Shown: positions 1 through 6,694 of the stretch, one piece after another
Numbering within the stretch: the stretch's first letter is position 1
Layout of the letters: each line of letters opens with the position of its first letter
From: an uncultured Eubacterium sp.
Lineage (GTDB): Bacteria > Bacillota > Clostridia > Lachnospirales > Lachnospiraceae
NCBI GenBank assembly: GCA_946611445.1
Contig: CAMODP010000006.1
Location: forward strand, 1 to 24,674
Length of the DNA: 24,674 nucleotides
Reading direction: 5' to 3'
Notes under the pieces: model-generated
What the model was told of the DNA's origin: nothing
Seen by the model: the letters and a program-made list of their open reading frames with translations, nothing else
Databases searched by the model: none
Made by a program: the position numbers and the translations under genes

Positions 1-38
1 GCGGGCATTCCATATTGCCCGCCGGCTTTTTCTTTTTT
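1..38 (+). terminator. Hairpin with T-rich tail, possibly bidirectional
   Basis: A 7-bp stem (GCGGGCA at 1-7 with TGCCCGC at 16-22) closes an 8-nt loop and is followed on the plus strand by CGG and T-rich sequence from 26 on. This has the form of a Rho-independent terminator for a gene entering from the left on the plus strand. On the minus strand the same hairpin lies just past the stop codon of the LCP gene (52-54), with an A-rich stretch before it, as in bidirectional terminators. The minus-strand T-run would lie outside the window, so that use cannot be confirmed. Confidence 0.6.
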
Positions 39-51
39 CTGTTTTTATGCC

Positions 52-1383
52 TCACTCATACAGGTACTGGTGCAGCAGAGCTGCATTCGCCTCCAGATCC
101 GGGACCAGCACAGCCATCCCGTCTATGGATTCAGAGGAATACGTTCCCTCGGCGGGGAGCAGGTATGTCTGTATGTCATTCCCGCCGCTGAGCATGCCCG
201 TAAGGATCGTCTTCAGGAAGGTTCCCTCGCTCAGGTCCGTGGCAATGGAGGGTGCCGCATCCTGCAGGACCCGCATCTGCGTCAGAGGATCGCTGTGCTT
301 CAGCTTGTCGAAAGCCAGCATCAGCACCTTGCGCTGCCTCTCCGTGCGGTCCCAGTCTGAATTGCCGACCTCACGCATTCTGCAGTATGCCAGGACCTGG
401 TTCGGCGTCATCGTATTGACCCCTGCCGTCAGGTTCCACACCTCATCCGTCTGGTCATCCGCAAAGCCGATCACACGGTTGTAATTCAGATAATCCGCTT
501 CCTCCTGCGTCAGCTCGATCTCCAGGTCGCCCACTGATGTCATCGCTGCCAGAAAACCATCCAGGTCTACCAGCGCGTTGCCGTCTATGGCAACATTAAA
601 GTCTTCCTGTATCGTCTGGTCGAGCAGTTCCAGCCCTCCGTACACATGAGCCGCATTCAGCCTGTCAGATCCGTAGCCGGGAATCGGCACATACATATCC
701 CGCATCAGGGAAACCATGGTGATCCGGTTGGAGCGCGTGTTGATGCTGCACAGAATCATGGTATCCGTCCGGGTCTGCTCCTCGCCTGTCCTGGCATCCT
801 GTCCGACGAGCAGGATATTGGTCACCTTCGGATCTCCGGACACCGCCGTGCCGCCGGATCCCGTCGTTTCCGCCCCCGTCTCCGTCGTCCCGGACACGGG
901 GCTCAGACGGCTCATGCCGTTCAGGCCGAGTTTCACCAGCGCGTAGGCGCCGCCGAACAGGATCGCCAGCAGAAGAAACACCACAATCAGACAGTTCCGG
1001 AACGGATTGCCCCTGCGGCGCTTCCTCTCCGGAGAGGCGGATCTGCCCTTGTCTACGCGTTTCGCGGGTCCGATATAATCAGCAGGCGTGTCATCCTCAT
1101 AATACGCCCGGTCCCGCTCATACCGACTGTCGCGCCTCATGTCCTCTTCGTAGCGGGCCTCTCTGTAGCGGGCCCTGTCATAGCGGTCGTCTTCATAGTC
1201 ATCATAGTACGGGGCATCGTCATAGCTGTCATAGTGCCGGTCGTCTTCATACTCGTCATAGTACCGGTCATCTGCGTATTCGTCGTAATACCGGTCGTCT
1301 TCATATTCGTCGTACCGGTCATTTCGTCTGTACCGACGGTCGTCTTCATACCGGCGGTCTCTGCTCTGCCGTTTTCTAGCCAT
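52..1383 (-). CDS. LCP (LytR-CpsA-Psr) family glycopolymer ligase with Tyr/Asp-rich cytoplasmic tail
   Basis: LCP enzymes move undecaprenyl-linked glycopolymers (teichoic acid, capsule, rhamnan) onto peptidoglycan at the outer face of the membrane. The 443-residue protein has a charged cytoplasmic N-terminus (1-128), one membrane segment (about 129-150), a Ser/Thr/Gly-rich linker (about 160-183) and the LCP domain (about 186-443). Family residues visible are the RTDTM block at 205-209, RDM at 228-230, RLNAAHVYGG at 241-250, and the SDWDRTERQR block at 342-351. Residues 25-69 form five nine-residue units rich in Tyr, Asp and Glu. Start ATG at 1381-1383; the ribosome site is weak (AAGGGG about 12 nt upstream). 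The gene has its own promoter. Family is certain; the specific polymer is not known, but the export operon upstream is an obvious candidate source. Confidence 0.93.
   Translation of the reverse strand: MARKRQSRDRRYEDDRRYRRNDRYDEYEDDRYYDEYADDRYYDEYEDDRHYDSYDDAPYYDDYEDDRYDRARYREARYEEDMRRDSRYERDRAYYEDDTPADYIGPAKRVDKGRSASPERKRRRGNPFRNCLIVVFLLLAILFGGAYALVKLGLNGMSRLSPVSGTTETGAETTGSGGTAVSGDPKVTNILLVGQDARTGEEQTRTDTMILCSINTRSNRITMVSLMRDMYVPIPGYGSDRLNAAHVYGGLELLDQTIQEDFNVAIDGNALVDLDGFLAAMTSVGDLEIELTQEEADYLNYNRVIGFADDQTDEVWNLTAGVNTMTPNQVLAYCRMREVGNSDWDRTERQRKVLMLAFDKLKHSDPLTQMRVLQDAAPSIATDLSEGTFLKTILTGMLSGGNDIQTYLLPAEGTYSSESIDGMAVLVPDLEANAALLHQYLYE
1177..1311 (-). repeat. Five tandem 27-nt units within the LCP gene
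   Basis: The units encode nine-residue repeats in residues 25-69: DEYEDDRYY, DEYADDRYY, DEYEDDRHY, DSYDDAPYY and DDYEDDRYD. The first three are nearly identical; the last two have diverged. The stretch lies on the cytoplasmic side of the single membrane segment. Unit number could vary between strains by slippage, which would keep frame. Confidence 0.85.
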
Positions 1384-1529
1384 AGCTTCTGCGGACCCCT
1401 TTTCCTTATTATTTATTAATCTCAGATAAGTACGAGCGTTTAAATTGTTCCACCGAAACCGACAAGCCGTGCAATCCTGCCTTTTTCAATTGCAGCACAG
1501 GTGCCTGGCCTGATCATGTCTTTCCGCGT

Positions 1530-1558
1530 ATTCTACTTCTATGCCCCGCTTCTGTCAA
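1530..1558 (-). promoter_or_regulatory. Sigma-A-type promoter of the LCP gene
   Basis: On the minus strand a perfect -35 TTGACA (1553-1558) is followed after 17 nt by a -10 TAGAAT (1530-1535). Transcription would begin near 1523, giving a leader of roughly 140 nt before the LCP start codon at 1383. No RNA family is recognised in that leader. The element lies between the pfp terminator and the LCP gene, where a promoter is expected. Confidence 0.7.
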
Positions 1559-1570
1559 CTGTATTGTGCA

Positions 1571-1595
1571 CTGCCCGCATGCAAATGACGGGCAG
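1571..1595. repeat. Inverted repeat just upstream of the LCP promoter
   Basis: CTGCCCG (1571-1577) pairs with CGGGCAG (1589-1595); CAT and ATG extend the stem around a single bulged A and a GCAA loop. It lies 12 nt upstream of the -35 box on the minus strand and has no T-run on that strand. It could be an operator or a remnant of a second terminator; the sequence alone does not decide. Confidence 0.4.
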
Positions 1596-1674
1596 GCTGA
1601 AGACGCCTCGATGTACGTTGGCCCTCAAATGCCCGCTCGCATAGGCACGGCGGTTATTTTCCTGCCTTATCGTG

Positions 1675-1707
1675 TAAAAAAGGGAGACAGCCGCAGCGGC
1701 TGTCCCC
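1675..1707 (-). terminator. Strong Rho-independent terminator of pfp
   Basis: On the minus strand GGG-GACAGCCG-CTG-CGGCTGTC-T-CCC is followed directly by six T (plus-strand A-run 1676-1681). The stem has 8 bp plus 3 G-C pairs after a single bulged T. It lies about 30 nt past the pfp stop codon and insulates the LCP gene from pfp transcription. Confidence 0.92.
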
Positions 1708-1735
1708 AGATGTCCTGTCCTGATGCAGGCAGTTC

Positions 1736-2989
1736 TTATTTGCTCCACTCGTAGTTCTTCACGGTCATCGGCAGATGTCTCGGCAGGCCGGCAACCATCA
1801 TCGGGTTGTAATGACCCTGAATCAGCGGACGCACATAGTCCAGGAACTCCTCGGTGACATTGTCGCCCTCTGCATTGATCCATTCCTTCGGAACCACCTT
1901 CTCAGCGTTTGCGATGCGGTGCACATCATAGACACCTGTTGTGCTCTGATACGGATCATCAGATACGCGCTCGATAACGACCATCACGCCGCTGTCGCCT
2001 TCATCAGCCGCCTTGACGGTAGCGCCGCCTACGGCAAAGGCCTCATCAACATCAACACGGCTGGCCATATGCGCCGCAGCACGCTGCAGGGTGGACAGCT
2101 CGACGGCACGGGTCTTGCAGCCCAGCTCCTGATTGATCACCTGTGCCAGATAAGCTGCGGTACCGGTCATCTGGATGTGGCCGAAAGCGTCCTTGGACTC
2201 GGAGCCGGCCGTGAACTCGCAGATATACTTGCCCTCAGCAGTGTGAATGCCTTCAGAAAGCGCTACGACCACGACATCCTGCTTGTCCAGAAGTCCGCGT
2301 ACCTTGCCGACAAAGGTATCGACATCAAACGGAATCTCCGGCAGGTAGATGAGGTCCGGTCCGGCACAGTCTTCGCCCTTTGCCAGGGCGGCGGCACCGG
2401 TCAGCCAGCCGGCGTTCCGGCCCATGATCTCAATAATAACGACATTTTTCTTCTTATAGGAAAAGCCCATGGCATCGCAGATCAGCTCTTTTGTGGAGGT
2501 CGCGATGTACTTCGCGGCGCTTCCGAAGCCGGGTGTGTGATCGGTAATGGCCAGGTCATTGTCAATCGTCTTCGGGCAGCCGACAAATTTCTGTCTGGCG
2601 CCTGTCAGCAGCGCATAGTCGGACAGTTTGCGGATCGTATCCATGGAGTCATTGCCTCCGATGTAGATGAACACCGCGATATCCAGCTTGTCCAGCAGCT
2701 CGAAAATGCGCTCGTATACTTCCTTGCCCTCATGAATCTCGGGCAGTTTGTAACGGCAGGTACCCAGGAAGGCAGAGGGTGTTCTCTTCAGCAGCTCAAG
2801 GTCCAGCTCATTCTTGATGTGCTCGGACATGTCAATATACTGCTCCTCCATGAAACCCTGGATTCCGTAACGCATGCCGTATACCTTTGTGTATCCGCGC
2901 TCCATGGCTGTCTTGTACACACCGGCAAGGCTGGAATTGATGACGGCTGTGGGGCCGCCGGACTGACCGACAATAACATTACCTTTCAT
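1736..2989 (-). CDS. pfp: Diphosphate-dependent 6-phosphofructokinase (PPi-PFK type)
   Basis: Phosphorylates fructose 6-phosphate to fructose 1,6-bisphosphate in glycolysis; the PPi type works reversibly with pyrophosphate in the cytoplasm. The 417-residue protein starts with the phosphate-binding GQSGGPTAVINSS (8-20), has GGNDS at 111-115, PKTIDND at 139-145 and MGRNAGWLT at 189-197. Asp at the second variable position of GGxxS and Lys in PKTIDND are the two positions that in this family favour PPi over ATP, where ATP enzymes have Gly and Gly (GGDGS, PGTIDND). Asn at the first position (GGNDS rather than GGDDS) is a variation. Start ATG at 2987-2989 has GGGAG about 11 nt upstream. It is flanked by its own promoter and terminator, so it is a single-gene unit. 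Donor choice is inferred from residues. Confidence 0.92.
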   Translation of the reverse strand: MKGNVIVGQSGGPTAVINSSLAGVYKTAMERGYTKVYGMRYGIQGFMEEQYIDMSEHIKNELDLELLKRTPSAFLGTCRYKLPEIHEGKEVYERIFELLDKLDIAVFIYIGGNDSMDTIRKLSDYALLTGARQKFVGCPKTIDNDLAITDHTPGFGSAAKYIATSTKELICDAMGFSYKKKNVVIIEIMGRNAGWLTGAAALAKGEDCAGPDLIYLPEIPFDVDTFVGKVRGLLDKQDVVVVALSEGIHTAEGKYICEFTAGSESKDAFGHIQMTGTAAYLAQVINQELGCKTRAVELSTLQRAAAHMASRVDVDEAFAVGGATVKAADEGDSGVMVVIERVSDDPYQSTTGVYDVHRIANAEKVVPKEWINAEGDNVTEEFLDYVRPLIQGHYNPMMVAGLPRHLPMTVKNYEWSK

Positions 2990-3067
2990 AACAGTGACTT
3001 CTCCCTTCTGATGGTTATCTGCACAAAAATGTCTGTTTCTATGACGCTTTTCAATATGCCAGTGAAC

Positions 3068-3096
3068 ATTGTACCCATTTGTCAGGAATTTGTCAA
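3068..3096 (-). promoter_or_regulatory. Sigma-A-type promoter of pfp
   Basis: On the minus strand -35 TTGACA (3091-3096), a 17-nt spacer and -10 TACAAT (3068-3073) make a near-consensus promoter. The start point would be near 3061, giving a leader of about 70 nt before the pfp ATG at 2989. Confidence 0.85.
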
Positions 3097-3101
3097 TGAC
3101 A
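3080..3101. promoter_or_regulatory. TGACA repeats over the pfp -35 region, operator-like
   Basis: The minus strand carries the palindrome TGTCATTGACA (3091-3101), which covers the -35 box, and a further TGACA copy at 3080-3084, 11 nt away, inside the spacer; the two direct copies extend to TGACAAAT. Spacing of one helical turn and placement over the promoter suggest a regulator site. Part of the signal comes from the -35 consensus itself, so confidence is modest. Confidence 0.35.
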
Positions 3102-3149
3102 GAAGACCGCGTTTTTTACAAATACATAACCAAAATTTAACCATCATTT

Positions 3150-3173
3150 CGGGAAGCTTTGTGCACTTTCCCG
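3150..3173 (-). terminator. Weak hairpin after the glycan operon
   Basis: A 6-bp stem (CGGGAA with TTCCCG) with a 12-nt loop lies a few bases past the stop codon of the last glycan gene (3176-3178). No T-run follows on the minus strand, so it is at best a weak or Rho-assisted terminator. Some readthrough into pfp is possible. Confidence 0.3.
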
Positions 3174-3175
3174 GC

Positions 3176-6100
3176 TCAGCAGCCATATTTCTCCCAGTAC
3201 CGGTTGCCTCCTTCCCGCGCCGCGCTCTGCAGCAGGCTGTCATACTGCCGGATCATCTCCTCTTTCCGGAAAAAGGTGCCGACCCGGCAGCGTGCGCTCT
3301 CCGCCATCCGGCGGGCAGTATCCGGATCAGCCATGACCTGCAGGATCCCCTCAGCCAGCGCCTGCTCGCTGCCGGGCGGAACCAGGATGGCATCCTGCCC
3401 GTTCCGCAGAATCTCCGGAATGCCGTATACATTGGTTGACACTGCCGGCAGCCCGAACGCCGCAGCCTCCAGAATGACAAGCGGGGAGGATTCCTCAAAG
3501 GAACTGCAGACAAAAGCGTCGCAGGCGAGGTAGTACGCATATACTTCTTCATGCGGCATATAGGGGACAATCCTGACACAGTCCTCCATACCGCTCTCCC
3601 CGATATACTCCCTGATCATCTCCAGATATGGGGATTCCCGGGCGCCGATAATCAGGAAGACAGCTTTGCGCTCCGGCATGGCAGCGCGCACCAGGCCGGC
3701 CGCCTTTGCAAAGAGAAGCTGCCCTTTTCTCTCACACACCGTTCCGACCACAGCCGCGGCAAAAGCATCCTCCGGCAGTGACAGTTTCCGGCGCAGCTCT
3801 GCCCTGTCTGTGCCCCGGATATATGCCGCCGCGAGATCCGCGTCCACACCGTTGCGGATCACAGTGAAGTTGTACGCGCAGAGATCCCTGTAAAGCGCTG
3901 CCGTGGCCTCTGAGACAAAAAGGACACGCGCCGCTTTTCTCATGCTGTCCGCAAACGCCTGCACGTAGTCCTCCCCGAATTTTCCGAAATAGGCGCGGTA
4001 ATCGACGCTCTCATGTATCCCCAGGATCACCGGACAGTGCAGGATCTCCCCGGCTGCCGTCCCGAAGAAACAGTCCAGGGTATTCGCGTAGACCAGATCC
4101 GTACCCTGCCACACCGGGGCAGTCAGGAGGCGCTCCAGCTTTTCCCGGAAACCGGAAAAACCGCACGTCTCCCGCAGATGGCTGATTTTCTCCACAAAGA
4201 CAGGAATGCCCCGCCTCTCATAACATTCCCGCAGCAGACCGTCCTCCATGGACAATACGGTAAATGCATACCGCTCCCCGGGAAGGGCTGCGGCTGCTTC
4301 ATACTGCACCAGGGGAGCCCCCTCACAATTCAGGTTGTGCGTCAGGAGCATTACCTTCAGCGGCCGCGGGGCATCTTCCGAACAGTCCTCGCACCGGATG
4401 CGGAAGTCCTCTGTGTCATACGAGAGGTTCCGGTTATAGAAGGGATCCTGACAGGCCCCGCTGCCGATCCATTTTCTGAAGAACCGGTATTCTTCTGCCG
4501 GGTCCGTGAAGCAGCCGTTCTGCTCGGTTCCTCTGGTCGCCCCCTCGTGATGGTACAGAAGCGCGTGTGGACTGTACACGATTCTCTTTCCCAGGCGGCC
4601 GACTTTCAGGCAGAAGTCAGCGTCATTGTATGAACCGGCAAATGCCTGTTCGTCAAACCCTCCCGCCGCCTGATAGGTAAGCCGGTCCGTCATCAGGCAG
4701 GCTGCGGTAACGGCAGAGTAATTCCGTGCGGTATTCGCATAGCTGAGGTATCCGCCGCTGTCTTCCGGAAGCAGTTTGAAGGCGTGCCCCGCAATGCCGT
4801 TTCCCATACGGAGAATGACGCCGGCATGCTGCACGCGGTGATCGCCGTAGACCAGCTTTGCCCCGACGGCGCCGACCCCCTCTATCTGCATATACGCAAA
4901 CAGATAGCCGATCCAGTCCGGTTCAATCACCTCTGTATCGTTGTTCAGGAGAATGATGTATTCTCCCCGGGCGTGACGGACGCCGCGGTTGACAAGCCTG
5001 GAATAGTTGAATCCGCCGGATGTCCCGCCGTCCGGGTCCGGCTCTGCCGGACTGTATAGCACGGTATGGCGGAGACTTTTCAGGTACCGCACGGTTTCCG
5101 GCTCGTCACTGCCGTCGTCTGTGACAAGAATCTCATAGTCCGGCCAGCGCGTTTTTTCCTCAATGCTCTCAATACATCTGCGCAGGAGTTCTCCCCGGTT
5201 TCTGGAAGGGATAATAATGCTGACAGCCGGACAGGCGCCTGCATGGCGCAGCGCATATATCCCCAGATTTCCCCTGCGGGCAAATTCCGGCTGAAAAACT
5301 TCCGCGGGAATACCCCTTCTCCTCAGGGCATCCTCTACAGCATGCAGGCCGGCCTCTATGCTGTAAGGCTTGGCGGACGCACAGCTGGCCGTGGAAGCGG
5401 CAGATGCCCTCCAGTGATACAGGATCTTCGGAATATGAACAATCCGGTCTGTCAGCTCCGAGGCCCGCAGTGCCAGGTCATAATCCTGAGAGCCTTCATA
5501 CCCCGCCCGAAAACCCCCCGCCCGGTCAAAAAGTATGCGGCGGATCACAAACACATGGCTGAAATACATATAGGAAAGCAGAAGCTCCGGTGACCAGTCC
5601 GGCTTAAACTGCGGATCGTACAGATTTCCTGCAGGGTCTGCCTTGTCGTCATCGGAATACAGAATGTCCGTGTCCGGACGGGCCAGAATCGCCTTTGCCA
5701 GCTCATACAGTGTGTCCGGGACAAGCAGGTCATCATGATCCAGCATGACCAGATAATCGCCTGTGCTGTTCCGCACAGCCAGATTGGATGCAGCGGAGAT
5801 ATGGGCGTTTTTTTCTGTCCGGCACACTCTGACGCGGGCATCGGCAGAGGCGTATTCCTCCAGGATATCCCTGATCACCGGGACTGTCGAACAGTCATCC
5901 GCGATGGAGAGCTCCCAGTTTGTGTACACCTGCTGCCTGACGGACTCTACGGCCTCCCGCAGGTACCGCGGCTCCGGATTGTAAACCGGCATAATGACGG
6001 AAAATAAGGGCCGGCGCTCCATCCGCTCCGCGTCTGCGCGCTTCTCTTCCAGCTGTTTTTCATCGGGCTCGTTCTTCAGGCGCCAGATGCCGTACGCGTC

Positions 6101-6658
6101 CGGCAGCCGTTCCGGCATCTCTCCCCGCGCTGCCGGCCCGATTTCTCCGCGCAGAACTATCTCCAGGGCTTTCCGGATGCCCCTGCGCCAGAGAGCGGGT
6201 GTTTTCGGGAAGCCGTTTCTTTTCAGACAGGAAACGGCGAGCGCGCAGACATTGGCTGCGCGGCGGGCAGGACCGTGTACCGGCATATCCCGCGAATCCG
6301 GCGCCGCTGTATATCCGCGTGGATGAACCAGGCAGCGTCTCAGGAGGGTCTCCGTCCCCTCCTGTGCGTCCGTGACATAGATTTCCAGTTCCAGCTGCGT
6401 ATTCTTTTCTTCTTCAGTGAGGGCAATACTGTGCGCAAATCCGGAAAGATACGCGTATTCTTTTACTTCTTCCGGGTAGGCATCGCGGACATCCGGGCGC
6501 GGCAGATTCTGCTTCGGCACGATTGCCCTGCCCCCAAACCGGATCCTCACTTCTGTGCGGTGTCCTTCGGGAGAAAACAGCCAGCCCTCTGTCCGGACAA
6601 TTCCGTAATCCGGAACAGTCTGTTCCGGCGGACTCTCTATATTATAAACAATACCCAT
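3176..6658 (-). CDS. Three-domain glycosyltransferase (GT2-GT2-GT4)
   Basis: A 1160-residue cytoplasmic protein likely to add several sugars to a surface glycan. After an unassigned N-terminus (1-215) comes a GT2 domain (about 217-420) with PVYNPE at 224-229 and the metal-binding DHDD at 307-310; a second GT2 domain (about 477-710) with IPSRNR at 483-488, TDDGSD at 513-518 and NND at 572-574; and a GT4 (GT-B fold) domain (about 767-1130) with the donor-site block EESSPLVILEAAAFG at 1055-1069. All three keep the residues expected of active enzymes. ATG at 6656-6658 has AAGGA 10 nt upstream. It is the last gene of the export operon, 36 nt after the HAD gene. Sugars and linkages cannot be read from sequence; the RgpF neighbour suggests rhamnose. 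Confidence 0.9.
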   Translation of the reverse strand: MGIVYNIESPPEQTVPDYGIVRTEGWLFSPEGHRTEVRIRFGGRAIVPKQNLPRPDVRDAYPEEVKEYAYLSGFAHSIALTEEEKNTQLELEIYVTDAQEGTETLLRRCLVHPRGYTAAPDSRDMPVHGPARRAANVCALAVSCLKRNGFPKTPALWRRGIRKALEIVLRGEIGPAARGEMPERLPDAYGIWRLKNEPDEKQLEEKRADAERMERRPLFSVIMPVYNPEPRYLREAVESVRQQVYTNWELSIADDCSTVPVIRDILEEYASADARVRVCRTEKNAHISAASNLAVRNSTGDYLVMLDHDDLLVPDTLYELAKAILARPDTDILYSDDDKADPAGNLYDPQFKPDWSPELLLSYMYFSHVFVIRRILFDRAGGFRAGYEGSQDYDLALRASELTDRIVHIPKILYHWRASAASTASCASAKPYSIEAGLHAVEDALRRRGIPAEVFQPEFARRGNLGIYALRHAGACPAVSIIIPSRNRGELLRRCIESIEEKTRWPDYEILVTDDGSDEPETVRYLKSLRHTVLYSPAEPDPDGGTSGGFNYSRLVNRGVRHARGEYIILLNNDTEVIEPDWIGYLFAYMQIEGVGAVGAKLVYGDHRVQHAGVILRMGNGIAGHAFKLLPEDSGGYLSYANTARNYSAVTAACLMTDRLTYQAAGGFDEQAFAGSYNDADFCLKVGRLGKRIVYSPHALLYHHEGATRGTEQNGCFTDPAEEYRFFRKWIGSGACQDPFYNRNLSYDTEDFRIRCEDCSEDAPRPLKVMLLTHNLNCEGAPLVQYEAAAALPGERYAFTVLSMEDGLLRECYERRGIPVFVEKISHLRETCGFSGFREKLERLLTAPVWQGTDLVYANTLDCFFGTAAGEILHCPVILGIHESVDYRAYFGKFGEDYVQAFADSMRKAARVLFVSEATAALYRDLCAYNFTVIRNGVDADLAAAYIRGTDRAELRRKLSLPEDAFAAAVVGTVCERKGQLLFAKAAGLVRAAMPERKAVFLIIGARESPYLEMIREYIGESGMEDCVRIVPYMPHEEVYAYYLACDAFVCSSFEESSPLVILEAAAFGLPAVSTNVYGIPEILRNGQDAILVPPGSEQALAEGILQVMADPDTARRMAESARCRVGTFFRKEEMIRQYDSLLQSAAREGGNRYWEKYGC

Positions 6659-6694
6659 CCCGCTTCCGTCCTTCTATGATGCGCCCGCGCCCTG

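Larger units (their letters stand above)
1384..1735. other. Intergenic region between the LCP and pfp genes
   Basis: About 350 nt without a gene. It holds the pfp terminator (1675-1707), an inverted repeat (1571-1595), the LCP promoter (1530-1558) and the LCP leader (about 1384-1523). I see no tRNA, riboswitch family or small ORF that I can support. Short reading frames here have no ribosome site. Confidence 0.7.

Noticed and set aside
1137..1349. Minus-strand 70-codon Thr/Met-rich frame
   Set aside because: Out-of-frame reading of the 27-nt tandem repeat in the LCP gene.
1539..1883. Minus-strand 114-codon frame across the pfp end
   Set aside because: It overlaps the pfp C-terminus and runs through the strong terminator, with no family likeness.
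1736..2989. ATP-dependent PfkA
   Set aside because: Asp in GGNDS and Lys in PKTIDND are the residues of the pyrophosphate type rather than the Gly pair of ATP enzymes.
1775..3439. Plus-strand open frame of 554 codons opposite pfp
   Set aside because: It is the shadow of the conserved pfp gene and runs on through the pfp promoter region; the translation resembles no family and there is no ribosome site.
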